NCBI RefSeq assembly: GCF_937871615.1
Contig: NZ_CALMPA010000071.1
Coordinates: forward strand, 62,001-126,000
Direction of reading: 5' to 3'
From: an uncultured Sphingomonas sp.
GTDB taxonomy: Bacteria > Pseudomonadota > Alphaproteobacteria > Sphingomonadales > Sphingomonadaceae
DNA length: 64,000 nucleotides
In this document: one piece after another, positions 16,570 to 25,136 of the stretch
Position numbering within the stretch: the first letter of the stretch is position 1
Layout of the letters: each line of letters starts with the position of its first letter
The notes under the pieces: model-generated
What the model was told of the DNA's origin: nothing
What the model saw: the letters and a program-made list of their open reading frames with translations, nothing else
The model's database searches: none
Program-made: the position numbers and the translations under genes

Positions 16570-17319
16570 ATGCGTCAGTTGTTAATGTGCGCCACGATCG
16601 CGCTCACCTTGTCAGGCTGCGGCGCGGTCGGGCGGCTGCAACAGGTCGGCAAGGCGCCGAAGCTCTCGCAGATGGAGCCGGTGGCGGTTCCCGAGATCGA
16701 GCCGTCGCTCGCCACCCCGCCCGACCGCGCGACGCGTGACGCGGCGACCGGCGAAGCCACCCCCGCCGCCACCGCATCGCTGTTCCGCAACGGCGCGGGC
16801 GCGCTGTTTCGCGGGCAGCGCGCGGCGCGGATGGGCGACATCCTCACCATCCGCATCAACATCGCCGACAAGGCCGATATCGGCAACAACACCTCCCGCA
16901 CGCGCGGCGGCAGCGAGGCCGGCGGCGTCGGCCAGTTGCTCGATATCGCCCCGGTGAAGAAGCTGCTCGGCGCGGATGCGGCGCGGGTGGCCGAAACCAG
17001 CTCCAGCTCGAAATATGGCGGCGGCGGCACCACGGCGCGATCGGAGACGATCAACATGACGATGGCCGCGATCGTCACCCAGGTGCTGCCCAACGGCAAT
17101 CTGATGATCCGCGGGCGGCAGGAAGTGCGCGTCAATTTCGAGATGCGCGAACTCATCATCACCGGGCTGATCCGGCCCGAGGATATCGGCCGCGACAATT
17201 CGATCCAGCATTCGCAGATCGCCGAGGCGCGCGTGATCTACGGTGGGCGCGGCCAGCTTACCGATGCGCAACAGGCGCGCTGGGGGCAGCAGATCTACGA
17301 CGCGCTTTTCCCGTTCTGA
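16570..17319 (+). CDS. flgH: Flagellar L-ring protein FlgH
   Basis: A 249-residue outer-membrane lipoprotein forming the L-ring. The lipobox LSGC places the lipidated Cys at residue 17 from the ATG MRQLLM; a GTG five codons earlier, overlapping the flgA stop, is a possible alternative. Conserved parts include SLFRNGAGALFRGQRAARMGD, the Ser/Gly-rich SSSKYGGGG loop and the end TDAQQARWGQQIYDALFPF. It is the last gene of the flgFGAH operon and is followed by a hairpin terminator. Confidence 0.96.
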   Translation: MRQLLMCATIALTLSGCGAVGRLQQVGKAPKLSQMEPVAVPEIEPSLATPPDRATRDAATGEATPAATASLFRNGAGALFRGQRAARMGDILTIRINIADKADIGNNTSRTRGGSEAGGVGQLLDIAPVKKLLGADAARVAETSSSSKYGGGGTTARSETINMTMAAIVTQVLPNGNLMIRGRQEVRVNFEMRELIITGLIRPEDIGRDNSIQHSQIAEARVIYGGRGQLTDAQQARWGQQIYDALFPF

Positions 17320-17346
17320 GTCCTTCGCCCGCATGAGCGCATGAAG

Positions 17347-17378
17347 ACGGCTCCGCCAATGCGGGGCCGTTTCTTGTT
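17347..17378 (+). terminator. Rho-independent terminator after flgH
   Basis: ACGGCTCCGC pairs with GCGGGGCCGT (one G-T pair, four-base CAAT loop) and is followed by TTCTTGTT. It separates flgH from the flagellin gene. Confidence 0.7.
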
Positions 17379-17554
17379 ATGGCCGCCCGGTATCGCCGCA
17401 AATTCGCGCGTTAACCATGAAAATGCGCCGGGAACTTTGGCCGCCCAATAAATATTCCCAGAATGAATTATGGACACAGCAACGTGACCATCGTGGGCCG
17501 GCGCTCTCCGGTCCGGGCCGCAGAAGCGGCTCCATTCCACGAAGGACAAGAACA
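17379..17554 (+). promoter_or_regulatory. Flagellin leader region
   Basis: This 176-base stretch precedes the flagellin ATG and ends with the ribosome site GAAGGAC. It does not contain CCTAYAAT. The AT-rich part GCCGCCCAATAAATATTCC near 17440-17460 is the only promoter-like patch I can see. It resembles a sigma-28 -10 only loosely. A long leader would suit FlbT/FlaF control, which in Caulobacter acts on the flagellin mRNA leader. Confidence 0.35.
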
Positions 17555-18379
17555 ATGGCATTTTCGGTCAACACCAATGTCGGTGCGATGGCGGCTCTCC
17601 AGAGCCTCAACGAAACCTCGAAGAACATGGCGACCACGCAGAGCCGGATCAACACCGGCCTCAACGTGAACTCGACCAAGGACGACTCGGCGGCCTATAC
17701 GATCGCCCAGACGCTCCGTGGCGATGTCGGCGGCCTGAAGGCGGTCACCTCCTCGCTCAACCGCGCCAAGAGCACGGTCGACGTGGCGGTTGCCGGCGCG
17801 GAGCAGATCTCCGATCTGCTCAACCAGATGAAGTCGAAGGCCACCGAGGCTTCCGATGAAGGTCTGGACACGGGCAGCCGCGACCAGATCAAGCAGGATC
17901 TGACCTCGCTGAAGGAAACGGTCGACTCGGTCATCAAGTCGAGCAGCTTCAACGGCAGCAACCTGCTGTCCGCAACCGGGGCGAGCCAGGTGAAGGCGCT
18001 GACCTCGGCCAAGGATCTGACCGCGACGCTCGATGTCGCGAACCAGAACTTCGAAGCCATCGCGACCCCGCTCGACACGAGCACGGTCACCGACGCCGCC
18101 ACGGCGGCGACGTTCAAGGGCCTGGTCGACACGGCGGCTGACGCGGTCAAGAAGTCGCTCAGCACGCTTGGTTCGGCTTCGCGCAAGATCGACGGCCAGC
18201 TCGCTTTCAACAGCAAGCTGTCCGACGTGATCGAGGGCGGCATCGGCAACCTCGTCGATGCCGATCTGGCGAAGGAATCGGCGCGTCTGCAGGCGTTGCA
18301 GGTCAAGCAGCAGCTTGGCGTGCAGGCTCTGTCGATCGCCAACCAGGCGCCGCAGGCGATCATGTCGCTGTTCCGTTAA
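17555..18379 (+). CDS. fliC: Flagellin FliC
   Basis: A 274-residue short flagellin with conserved D0/D1 ends (MAFSVNTNVGAMAALQSLNETSKNM at the start; RLQALQVKQQLGVQALSIANQAPQAIMSLFR at the end) and only a small central variable part, as in Caulobacter-type filaments. The ATG has GAAGGAC eight bases upstream; the frame is open further 5' but lacks flagellin character there. It is the only flagellin gene in the window. Confidence 0.97.
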   Translation: MAFSVNTNVGAMAALQSLNETSKNMATTQSRINTGLNVNSTKDDSAAYTIAQTLRGDVGGLKAVTSSLNRAKSTVDVAVAGAEQISDLLNQMKSKATEASDEGLDTGSRDQIKQDLTSLKETVDSVIKSSSFNGSNLLSATGASQVKALTSAKDLTATLDVANQNFEAIATPLDTSTVTDAATAATFKGLVDTAADAVKKSLSTLGSASRKIDGQLAFNSKLSDVIEGGIGNLVDADLAKESARLQALQVKQQLGVQALSIANQAPQAIMSLFR

Positions 18380-18416
18380 TCCGGAACGGTCCTTGGGCGT
18401 CCGCCCAGGGGCACGC

Positions 18417-18451
18417 GGCCGGGACGGGCAACCGTCCCGGCCGTTTTTTTT
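18417..18451 (+). terminator. Strong terminator after flagellin
   Basis: An 11-base perfect GC stem (GGCCGGGACGG with CCGTCCCGGCC, loop GCAA) is followed by G and eight T. This is the strongest intrinsic terminator in the window, as expected for a highly expressed gene. Confidence 0.9.
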
Positions 18452-18483
18452 CGCGAGTACCGCGCCCGCCCGGCGCCCGACAC

Positions 18484-18491
18484 GCTACAAT
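18484..18491 (+). promoter_or_regulatory. Possible GCTACAAT promoter element
   Basis: CACGCTACAATGAAACC lies 26 bases before the downstream ATG at 18517. It matches CCTACAAT at seven of eight positions. It overlaps an in-frame upstream ATG (18490), which argues for the later start. Confidence 0.4.
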
Positions 18492-18516
18492 GAAACCAGA
18501 TAGAACAAGGCCCGAC

Positions 18517-18924
18517 ATGCGATCATTCCCCCGGATCAGAGAGATAGCCGATGCTTTCGGAGCGCGGCTTCAGGTCCGCGTCGAGGAGACGCCGACGGGG
18601 GCGCTGCTCGTGATCGAGCGACCGGATATGGCGGGCCGCCCGCGCGCGACGCTGGATGGCTATGCCGCGGAGGTACTGGCCGGCTACATCATGTCCGCCC
18701 GCCTCGCCGTTCCCCATCCATTGCCGGAGGAAATAGCCGATGGCGCCTATCCGACGCGCTTCGAAATGGAGATGGAGCCTTGCGCCGCGCTGCGGCTGAC
18801 GCAGCAACGCGCGATCGCGCTGGAGATTCCGACACCCTTCTGGGACCGGCTCTACGCCGAATTATGCCTCGCCACCGCGCATATGCGCGAACTCGATCGC
18901 CGCGCGAACAACCGGCCACACTGA
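18517..18924 (+). CDS. Hypothetical protein downstream of flagellin
   Basis: A 135-residue protein. I prefer the ATG of MRSFPRIREIAD (AAGG six bases upstream) over an ATG nine codons earlier that overlaps a promoter-like element. The sequence is soluble and mixed, with LLVIERPDMAGRPRATLDGYAAEVLAGY in the middle and a C-terminal helix HMRELDRRAN. No signal peptide or known motif is seen. Its location right after flagellin suggests a motility-linked role such as a secretion chaperone. FliS is not otherwise present, but I cannot show homology. Confidence 0.6.
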   Translation: MRSFPRIREIADAFGARLQVRVEETPTGALLVIERPDMAGRPRATLDGYAAEVLAGYIMSARLAVPHPLPEEIADGAYPTRFEMEMEPCAALRLTQQRAIALEIPTPFWDRLYAELCLATAHMRELDRRANNRPH

Positions 18925-19032
18925 AATGCGCATTTTGGGGAAGGATGGCCTTTAAAGATTCATCGTCTAAGCATATGATGGATTAACAATTCGTAATCTT
19001 ACACCTGAACAGAGGGGGGGCGGGAAAAGGGA

Positions 19033-19335
19033 ATGACGGCGTTGGGGGGCGTGGGGACGGTCTGCACGATCAATATCGAATTGAATGTGAGCAATGCGGA
19101 GGCGCTGTGGCAAGCCGCCGCGCGGCGCGCGCTGTCTTCCGCGATCGGACTGACACCCGCCGATGTGGAGGACACGATCGGCCCGCGCGAAGCCCCGTCG
19201 ATCGCTGATTGCATCGCGATGCTCATCCCGCCGAGCGATCTGGCCGGGTGCACCATCACGCACCTGAACCTGGCTGTCGAGCCGGCGCCTGCGCATCAGG
19301 TGGCGAGCGATCGGGTGCTCGCCGGCACGATCTGA
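19033..19335 (+). CDS. Small hypothetical protein
   Basis: A 100-residue open frame with AAAAGGG upstream and coding-like codon use. The N-terminal part (TVCTINIELNVSNAEALWQAAARRALSS) predicts a strand followed by an amphipathic helix; no family is recognised. It is followed directly by palindromic repeats. A flagellar role is not shown. It may be a real small gene because its GC bias at third positions continues to the stop. Confidence 0.5.
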   Translation: MTALGGVGTVCTINIELNVSNAEALWQAAARRALSSAIGLTPADVEDTIGPREAPSIADCIAMLIPPSDLAGCTITHLNLAVEPAPAHQVASDRVLAGTI

Positions 19336-19344
19336 AGCGGATTT

Positions 19345-19502
19345 GCGATCCGACCGCATCGGATCGCCGCCTAGTTTTCATTTGATGCCGCGATTTCCGA
19401 GCCGGCAGGTGATTCCACCTGCCTTGAAATCGCTCTGATTTCCTTTGTTTGCCGCGATTTCCGAGCCGGCAGGTGATTCCACCTGCCTTGAAATCGCTCT
19501 GA
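19345..19502. repeat. REP-like palindromic repeats, two tandem copies
   Basis: A 52-base unit is repeated exactly at 19387-19438 and 19451-19502 (64-base period). Each unit folds into nested stems: GCGATTTC with GAAATCGC outside, and GGCAGGTG with CACCTGCC around ATTC inside. A further palindrome, GCGATCCGA-N5-TCGGATCGC, lies just before. A diverged third copy is at 36225. They sit between convergent genes and may terminate both transcripts. I see no nearby RAYT-type transposase. Confidence 0.8.
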
Positions 19503-19554
19503 GCCGATCGCGTCGCCCGCCAACAAGGGCGCGCGACGCGATCGTGCGGCGGGG

Positions 19555-20205
19555 CTATTCGCCGATCCGCGTCAACTCGTCGATGCCGAAGCGCGCGCCG
19601 TTCACCGTGACCAGCACGCTGCCCTTGCTGAGCTGCACGTCGCTCACGCGCCCGGCGCCGTTCACCGTGAGCGGCACCTCGTTTCCGGATGAATCGAGCC
19701 CCTTGATCGTCAGACCATAGCCGCCGCCCGGAAGCTTCACGCCCCCGGCGGTAACCCCATCCCAGGTGACCGTGCCGCGCGCCGCGCCCCCGTTGAGCGG
19801 GAACGTATCGACCACCTTGCCTTTGGCGTCGACGACGCTGGCGGTGAGCGAGGCGACATCGCGCGATGCGCTCCACGTCCATTGCGCGGGCGCGTCGCCA
19901 AGCCCGGTCATGGCCGAATTCGTCTCCACCTGCCGCCCGATCAGCGACGAGGCCTGCGTCAGGTTTTGCGTGCCCAGGCTGCCGAGGATTGATTTCAGCG
20001 TCTGCGTCTGTTCGATCGACTGCTCGACCTGCGAGAACTGGACGAGCTGCTGCGTATATTGCGACGTGTCCATCGGGCTGAGCGGATCCTGATGCTGCAT
20101 CTGTGTGGTGAGCAGCTTCAGGAACATGTTGAAATCGGCGTTGATCTTCGTCGGAGACGTTGCCGTAGCCGATTGCGCCGCGTCGGCGGAGGTGATGACG
20201 GTCAT
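19555..20205 (-). CDS. flgD: Hook assembly scaffold FlgD
   Basis: A 216-residue hook-capping protein. The N-terminal conserved block contains FNMFLKLLTTQMQHQDPLSPMDTSQYTQQL (about 25-54), the export/cap signature. A C-terminal FlgD Ig-like and Tudor-like part follows (GTVTWDGVTAGG, then LPGGGYGLTIKG). It lies 12 bases after fliK and would share the fliK promoter, so the IS insertion in fliK may also reduce its expression. Confidence 0.95.
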   Translation of the reverse strand: MTVITSADAAQSATATSPTKINADFNMFLKLLTTQMQHQDPLSPMDTSQYTQQLVQFSQVEQSIEQTQTLKSILGSLGTQNLTQASSLIGRQVETNSAMTGLGDAPAQWTWSASRDVASLTASVVDAKGKVVDTFPLNGGAARGTVTWDGVTAGGVKLPGGGYGLTIKGLDSSGNEVPLTVNGAGRVSDVQLSKGSVLVTVNGARFGIDELTRIGE

Positions 20206-20217
20206 GGTTGAAAGCTC

Positions 20218-21543
20218 CTAGGCGAGAAGATCTACTTGCCCGTCGCCGCGCACCATGCGCCACGCGGGCGAACCGGGGACGGCATCGTCCTCGGCTGCGA
20301 AATCGGGATGATTTGCGTTGCGGTGCTGCTGCGGCTGATCGTGCCCGCCGCTGGCCCCACCGCCGCGATTTTCGAAGCGCAGGCTCTGCGCATCGGCGCG
20401 GACGCCGGCCTGTTCCAGCGTGCGCGCCAGATCGGGCGCATCCTGCCGCAGCAATTCCAGCGCATGGGCGCTTTCGGTGCGCACCGTCGCGCGGAGGCTG
20501 CCGCGATCGTCGAACGCCAATGTCACCTCGACATGCCCCAGTTCGGCGGGCTTGAGCCGGACGCGAAAGGATTCGCCGCCCGTCTCCACCCGCCGCGCGA
20601 TCTCCACGCCCAGCGCCTCACCGAAATGCCCGGCGCGCGCGACGATCGCGCCGTCATGCGCGGGGGGCGAAGCTTCGGCATGACGCGGGGTGGCATGGGG
20701 CGCGACAGCCGCCGGTGCCGGCTGGGGGAGCGCGCCCGCGCCTGTATCCGGGCGCTGCCCCTGCCCCGGTCCCGCCGCCGCGCTATCGACGGCGGCTTCG
20801 GTGATTGCACCCGGTTTCGGCGAGGTGAGCGCGGTGGATGCCGCGTCGCCACCGAGCGCATCGGGGCCAGCCGCCGCGTCCGCCGTGACGGCGGTGGCCG
20901 CGCCCCGCGCGCCGGTGGGCTGGACGACCGCGCCAATCGTGAACATCGCCGCCGGCTTCAGCCCGCCCGGCGCCCGCGGAGCCGGGTTCTGCGCCACCGC
21001 AGCAGCAGCCGGCATACCGGCCATCGCGGCGAGCAGCACATGCGCCGCCGGAAGCGGCGTGGCCGGATCACTTGCAAGCTGCCCGGCCAGCATCGCGTTC
21101 GGCTTGCGGACGCGCAGGGTCACGGGCAGCCGGGTGCGCTCGACTGCGTGTTCGATGTCTGGCGAGGGACGCGCGCCCGCTTCCTCGCCGCCTGCCGGAT
21201 CGACGAGAAGCGGCGGCTGCGCGGCGGGCTTGCCCACGCCCGCCGCGCCGTCCGACGCTGTGCCGGCCCCCGGCGCCAGCGACTTGTCCGCGCCCGGCGT
21301 GGGCACAGGCACGGCCTGCGCGTCTGGCGCCCCCTGCGCCATCAGCAACTGGGCGAGCGTCCCCGGCTGCGCGCCGTTGAAATGCGCCGCGCCATCCTTT
21401 TCGCCCGCCGCATCCGGCAGCGATGCGCCGGCACGCGCGAGATCGAAATCCGGGATAAAGCCCGCGACCGGCGGCGGAGAGGAAGCAAGTGCGGAAGCGA
21501 TCGGAAGGACGAAAGGTGTTGGTGTGGACGACCCTCCGATCAA
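20218..21543 (-). pseudogene. fliK: Flagellar hook-length control protein FliK, 5' end interrupted by IS110-family element
   Basis: The remaining frame (441 codons) keeps a long Ala/Pro-rich N-terminal ruler region and the FliK C-terminal domain with FRVRLKPAELGHVEVTLAFDDRGSLRATV (about 317-345), which switches FlhB substrate specificity. The first residues (MIGGSSTP) come from the end of the IS, read from a TTG inside it. The original ATG appears to be at 22908 on the other side of the IS. Restoring one base at the junction gives an in-frame MQIT-(D/E)-PTPFVLP. Only about five N-terminal codons are displaced, so the product could still work if the IS-borne TTG is used. Confidence 0.8.
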
Positions 21544-21592
21544 GGTTCAACCTGCGGCGTAGTAATGCCGGAGGATTTGATAGGAGGAAGCG

Positions 21593-22621
21593 ATGAAAAC
21601 CATCACGCGGATTGGCATGGATACCGCCAAGAACGTTTTTCAGTTGCATGGCGTCGATGAGAATGAAGCTGTCGTCTTGCGAAGGCAGTTCCGTCGCTGC
21701 GAAATGGTCACCTTCTTCGAGAAGCTTCCGCCGGTTCTTATTGCGATTGAGGCCTGTGGCAGTTCTCACCACTGGGCGCGACTGTTGCAGTCCTTTGGTC
21801 ACGAAGTCCGCCTGATCCCACCTCAGTACGTCAAGGCCTATGTGAAGCGGGGCAAGAACGATGCCGCTGATGCCGAAGCACTGTGCGAGGCGGTGACGCG
21901 GCCGTCCATGCGTTTCGTTCCTGTCAAATCTCGGGAACAACAGGCTGCTTGCATGCTGATGACGGTACGTGAGCGATTGGTCGGTGTTAAGTCTCAGCTC
22001 TCGAATGCCATTCGCAGTTATGCGGCAGAGTTTGGAATTGTTGGACCCGCCGGGCGTCAAAACGTCAATTCTCTGATCGAGCGCATTCTTGACGATGAAA
22101 CCCTGCCAGATCTGGCCCGCGATCTTTTTCGCTTTCAGGCCAAGGAATATGCCGCCGTCGAAGCCCGACTCGAGGAGATCGAGGACAAGCTGATGGCATG
22201 GCATCGCGCTGACGATGTGAGCAGGCGCATCGCCACGATCCCCGGAGTAGGTCCAATCGGATCAACCTTGCTCAGTATGAAGGCGCCACCCGCCCAGAGC
22301 TTCAGGTCAGGCAGACAGTTTGCAGCCTGGCTGGGATTAACGCCGAAAGACCACTCGACCGGCGGTCGCGTCCGTTTGGGCGGGATCACCAAGGCCGGTG
22401 ATCCCAGTATCCGCTCAACGCTGATCGTCGGCGCGACCGCCTTGCTGCGGCACATCAGAAAAGGGCGAACCAAAGCTTCTCCCTGGCTTGAGGCTATGCT
22501 CAATCGGAAGCCGCCCAAGCTCGTAGCGGTGGCGTTGGCAAACAAATTTGCGCGAATTGCCTGGCGCTTGATGATGTCAGGCGGTGTGTACAATCGGCCC
22601 GCGGCAAAGGTGGCCGTATGA
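21593..22621 (+). CDS. IS110 family transposase (DEDD)
   Basis: A 342-residue transposase with the N-terminal RuvC-like DEDD domain (GMDTAKNVFQLH; E of IAIEACGS; KNDAADAEAL near residue 87) and the C-terminal Tnp_IS110/transposase-20 domain (IATIPGVGPIGSTLL; FAAWLGLTPKDHSTGGR; ending RIAWRLM). The ribosome site AGGAGGAAGCG precedes the ATG. Full length with no frameshift, so probably active. Its lower GC content and different codon use set it apart from the neighbouring flagellar genes. Confidence 0.95.
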   Translation: MKTITRIGMDTAKNVFQLHGVDENEAVVLRRQFRRCEMVTFFEKLPPVLIAIEACGSSHHWARLLQSFGHEVRLIPPQYVKAYVKRGKNDAADAEALCEAVTRPSMRFVPVKSREQQAACMLMTVRERLVGVKSQLSNAIRSYAAEFGIVGPAGRQNVNSLIERILDDETLPDLARDLFRFQAKEYAAVEARLEEIEDKLMAWHRADDVSRRIATIPGVGPIGSTLLSMKAPPAQSFRSGRQFAAWLGLTPKDHSTGGRVRLGGITKAGDPSIRSTLIVGATALLRHIRKGRTKASPWLEAMLNRKPPKLVAVALANKFARIAWRLMMSGGVYNRPAAKVAV

Positions 22622-22894
22622 CGATTACCCCCAACTGGCGAGAAGACGTATAGCTGCCACGGCGGGGTGATGACCGAACTTGCAGGAACGAGTAGATGGA
22701 TTGATCGATCGGATCGAGACGCGTGAAACTCCGAAGATTACACTGGCACTTCAAACTGCCGCTTATGTGTTTGGACCACGCGTAGCGAACACCATCTCGG
22801 CCAGCGGATTTATCCGCGCAAACAGGCCGGACATCTGATAGCAAGCGATCGACTCAACTGCTGCTCGGAGCCCAGCAAGGGAGGGTCGTCCACA
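22622..22894 (+). ncRNA. Putative bridge/seek RNA region of the IS110-family element
   Basis: The 273-base right non-coding end of the IS is where IS1111-type elements encode their guide RNA. It contains AGATTACA (22735-22742), identical to the minus strand of the right flank (22897-22904), and GTGTTTGG (22767-22774), close to the left flank GGTGTTGG (21515-21522). This is the order expected of left and right target guides. The RNA ends are not determined, and the second match has one extra base. Confidence 0.45.
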
Positions 22895-22990
22895 TCTGTA
22901 ATCTGCATCTGGCAGCCCTGTTCTTGCCCCGCGTGCGGGACGATCGTTTACATTATAGGATGAAGCGCGGTCGCACTGGCCGCGCACGCC
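22895..22990 (-). promoter_or_regulatory. Orphaned fliK promoter and start region
   Basis: The minus strand carries TTCATCCTATAATGTAAACG (CCTATAAT at 22952-22959) and, 44 bases on, an ATG at 22908 with AGGG upstream and four codons (MQIT). It then runs into the IS. This is the shared flagellar promoter motif for fliK-flgD, now separated from the fliK body by 1.37 kb. Confidence 0.65.
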
Positions 22991-25084
22991 TCATCCGATC
23001 GTGCCGAGCGCGCGGATGCGCGCGCGAGCATGAATTTCATTCTGCGACAAGACCACGGTGTTCGGGCGGATACGCTCGATGATCGAGCGCACGAACGGGC
23101 GGATCGACGGGCTGGTGAGCAGGCACGGAATCTCGCCGCTCTGCGCCAGCCGGTCATAGGTTTCGCGCACCGCGGCGATGAACTGCTGCAACGCGGACGG
23201 CGCCATGGCGAGCTGGCGATCGTCGCCCTGCCCGGTGATGCTGTCGGCGAAAGCCTGATCCCAATCGGGCGACAGCGTGACCACGGGGATCGCATCGCCG
23301 CGCACCTGCGCCGCGCTGATCTGCCGCGCCAGCCGCGCGCGCACATGCTCTGTCATCTGCGTCAGATTGGCGGTGAGCGGCGCTGCTTCCGCGATCCCTT
23401 CGAGGATCGAGGGAATGTCGCGGATCGACACGCCTTCGGCCAGCAGGTTTTGCAGGATGCGCTGCACGCTGGAGATAGAGACCTTCGCCGGCACCAGATC
23501 GGCCACCAGCTTCTCCGCGTCGCGATGCACTTCGGTCAGCAGCTTCTGCGTTTCGGTATAGGAAAGCAGCTCGGCGACATTTTCCTTCACCAGCTCGGTC
23601 AAATGCGTGGTGATGATCGTGCCGCATTCCACCACCGTCAGCCCGCGGAACCCCGCCTCGTCGCGCAGTTCGCGGTCGATCCACAGCGCTGGCAGGCCGA
23701 ACACCGGCTCACGCGTCGGCTCGCCCGGCAGCCCCGCCGGGCCACCGCCGGGATTGATGAGCAGCAACCGATCGAGCCGGATTTCGCCGCGCGCGGCCTC
23801 CGTCTCCTTGATCGAGATGACATATTCGTTGGCCTTCAGCGCCATATTGTCGACGATGCGGACGGACGGGAGGACGAAGCCGAACTCGGTGGCCATCTGG
23901 CGGCGCAGCGCGCGCACCTGATCGTCGAGACGCGGCTCGCGCTCGGAATCGTTAATCATCGGCAGCAGCGCATAACCGATCTCGATCCGCACCGCGTCGA
24001 TCGCCAGCGTCTGCGCGATCGGCTGTTCGGCGACCGCGGCCTGCGCTTCCCTGATCGCGGCGCTGGCGCGTTCCTGCGCGGACTGTGTCTGTGCGCGGCG
24101 ATGCATCCGCCACCCCGCGAAACCGGCGAGCGCGGCGAAAGCGGCGAACGGCACGAACGGCAGCCCCGGCAGCAGCGCCAGCGCCCCCATCAGGAAAGCC
24201 GCCATGCCGAACGCCTTGGGATAGCGGCCAAGCTGAGCGCCGAGCGCCGATCCGGTATTGCCCTTCACCCCGCCCTTCGACACGAGCAGGCCCGCCGCGG
24301 TGGAGACGATCAGCGCCGGAATCTGGCTGACCAGCCCGTCGCCCGCCGTCAGCACGGTATAGGTATGGAAGCCGTCGGCCAGCGACACGCCGTGCGAAAA
24401 GACGCCGATCGCCAGCCCCACCACGATGTTGATCGCGGTGATGAGCAGCCCGGCGACGGCATCGCCCTTCACGAATTTCGATGCACCGTCCATCGCGCCG
24501 TAAAAGCCGCTTTCGGCCTCGATCTCCGCGCGGCGCTCACGCGCCTGTTCCTCGGTAATCATCCCGGCGTTGAGATCGGCGTCGATCGCCATCTGCTTGC
24601 CGGGCATCGCATCGAGGCTGAAGCGCGCCGCCACCTCCGCGATGCGCCCCGCACCCTTGGTGATGACGACGAAATTGATGACGATGAGGATCAGGAAAAT
24701 GGTGAGGCCGATCGCCGTCTCCCCGCCCATCAGGAATTCGCCGAACGCGCCGATCACCCCGCCCGCGGCGTGCGTTCCTTCATGCCCGTGCCCCAGGATC
24801 AGCCGCGTGCTGGCCAGGTTCAGCCCAAGCCGCAGCATCGTCGCGATCAGCAGGATCGTGGGAAAGGCGCTGAGATCGAGCGGCTTTTCGATGAACAGCG
24901 CGGTCATCAGGATCATCACCGACAGCGTGATCGACAGCGCCAGCCCCAGATCGAGCAACCAGCCGGGCAGCGGCAGGATCAGCATCGCGATGATCGCGAC
25001 GATGCCCATGCCGAGCGCCAGATCGCGGTTCGCGCCCAGCCGCTCAAGGAAATGGGTCAATGCGGGAGGAAGATTGGCTGGCAT
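22991..25084 (-). CDS. flhA: Flagellar export gate protein FlhA
   Basis: A 697-residue inner-membrane component of the type III export gate. The N-terminal half has about eight hydrophobic segments and the FHIPEP-type block (ATMLRLGLNLASTRLILGHG; FVVITKGAGRIAEVAARFSLDAMPGKQMAIDADLN). The C-terminal cytosolic domain binds FliJ and chaperones. Length is standard. It lies 52 bases after flbD and is probably the last gene of fliF-fliN-flbD-flhA. Confidence 0.97.
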   Translation of the reverse strand: MPANLPPALTHFLERLGANRDLALGMGIVAIIAMLILPLPGWLLDLGLALSITLSVMILMTALFIEKPLDLSAFPTILLIATMLRLGLNLASTRLILGHGHEGTHAAGGVIGAFGEFLMGGETAIGLTIFLILIVINFVVITKGAGRIAEVAARFSLDAMPGKQMAIDADLNAGMITEEQARERRAEIEAESGFYGAMDGASKFVKGDAVAGLLITAINIVVGLAIGVFSHGVSLADGFHTYTVLTAGDGLVSQIPALIVSTAAGLLVSKGGVKGNTGSALGAQLGRYPKAFGMAAFLMGALALLPGLPFVPFAAFAALAGFAGWRMHRRAQTQSAQERASAAIREAQAAVAEQPIAQTLAIDAVRIEIGYALLPMINDSEREPRLDDQVRALRRQMATEFGFVLPSVRIVDNMALKANEYVISIKETEAARGEIRLDRLLLINPGGGPAGLPGEPTREPVFGLPALWIDRELRDEAGFRGLTVVECGTIITTHLTELVKENVAELLSYTETQKLLTEVHRDAEKLVADLVPAKVSISSVQRILQNLLAEGVSIRDIPSILEGIAEAAPLTANLTQMTEHVRARLARQISAAQVRGDAIPVVTLSPDWDQAFADSITGQGDDRQLAMAPSALQQFIAAVRETYDRLAQSGEIPCLLTSPSIRPFVRSIIERIRPNTVVLSQNEIHARARIRALGTIG

Positions 25085-25136
25085 CCGTTCTTTCGATCTT
25101 GCTCGGGCAGATGACGGTAAAAGGCGTGGGCGCGCG

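Larger units (their letters stand above)
21523..22894 (+). mobile_element. IS110-family (IS1111-type) insertion sequence
   Basis: A 1372-bp element bounded by a perfect 15-bp inverted repeat, TGTGGACGACCCTCC at the left (21523-21537) and its complement at the right (22880-22894). It has one DEDD transposase, 70 non-coding bases on the left and 273 on the right. No flanking duplication is evident, as usual for this family. Inverted repeats and a long right non-coding end point to the IS1111 subgroup, in which the guide (seek/bridge) RNA is encoded downstream of the transposase. It sits at about codon 5 of fliK. Confidence 0.88.

Noticed and set aside
17440-17460. Classical sigma-28 promoter (TAAAGTTT-N11-GCCGATAA) upstream of flagellin
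   Set aside because: GCCGCCCAATAA is only a loose match to the -10 and no matching -35 was found at the right distance.
19387-19502. Two-unit CRISPR array
   Set aside because: The 52-base units are palindromic with a 12-base gap and no spacers; a third copy lies elsewhere singly. This is a REP-like repeat.
21523-22894. Composite transposon or prophage around the IS
   Set aside because: There is a single transposase with one pair of inverted repeats and flagellar genes in frame on both sides; no cargo genes or phage functions.
23030-25114. Plus-strand open frame of 694 codons
   Set aside because: Antisense to flhA; low-complexity Arg/Gln/His composition.
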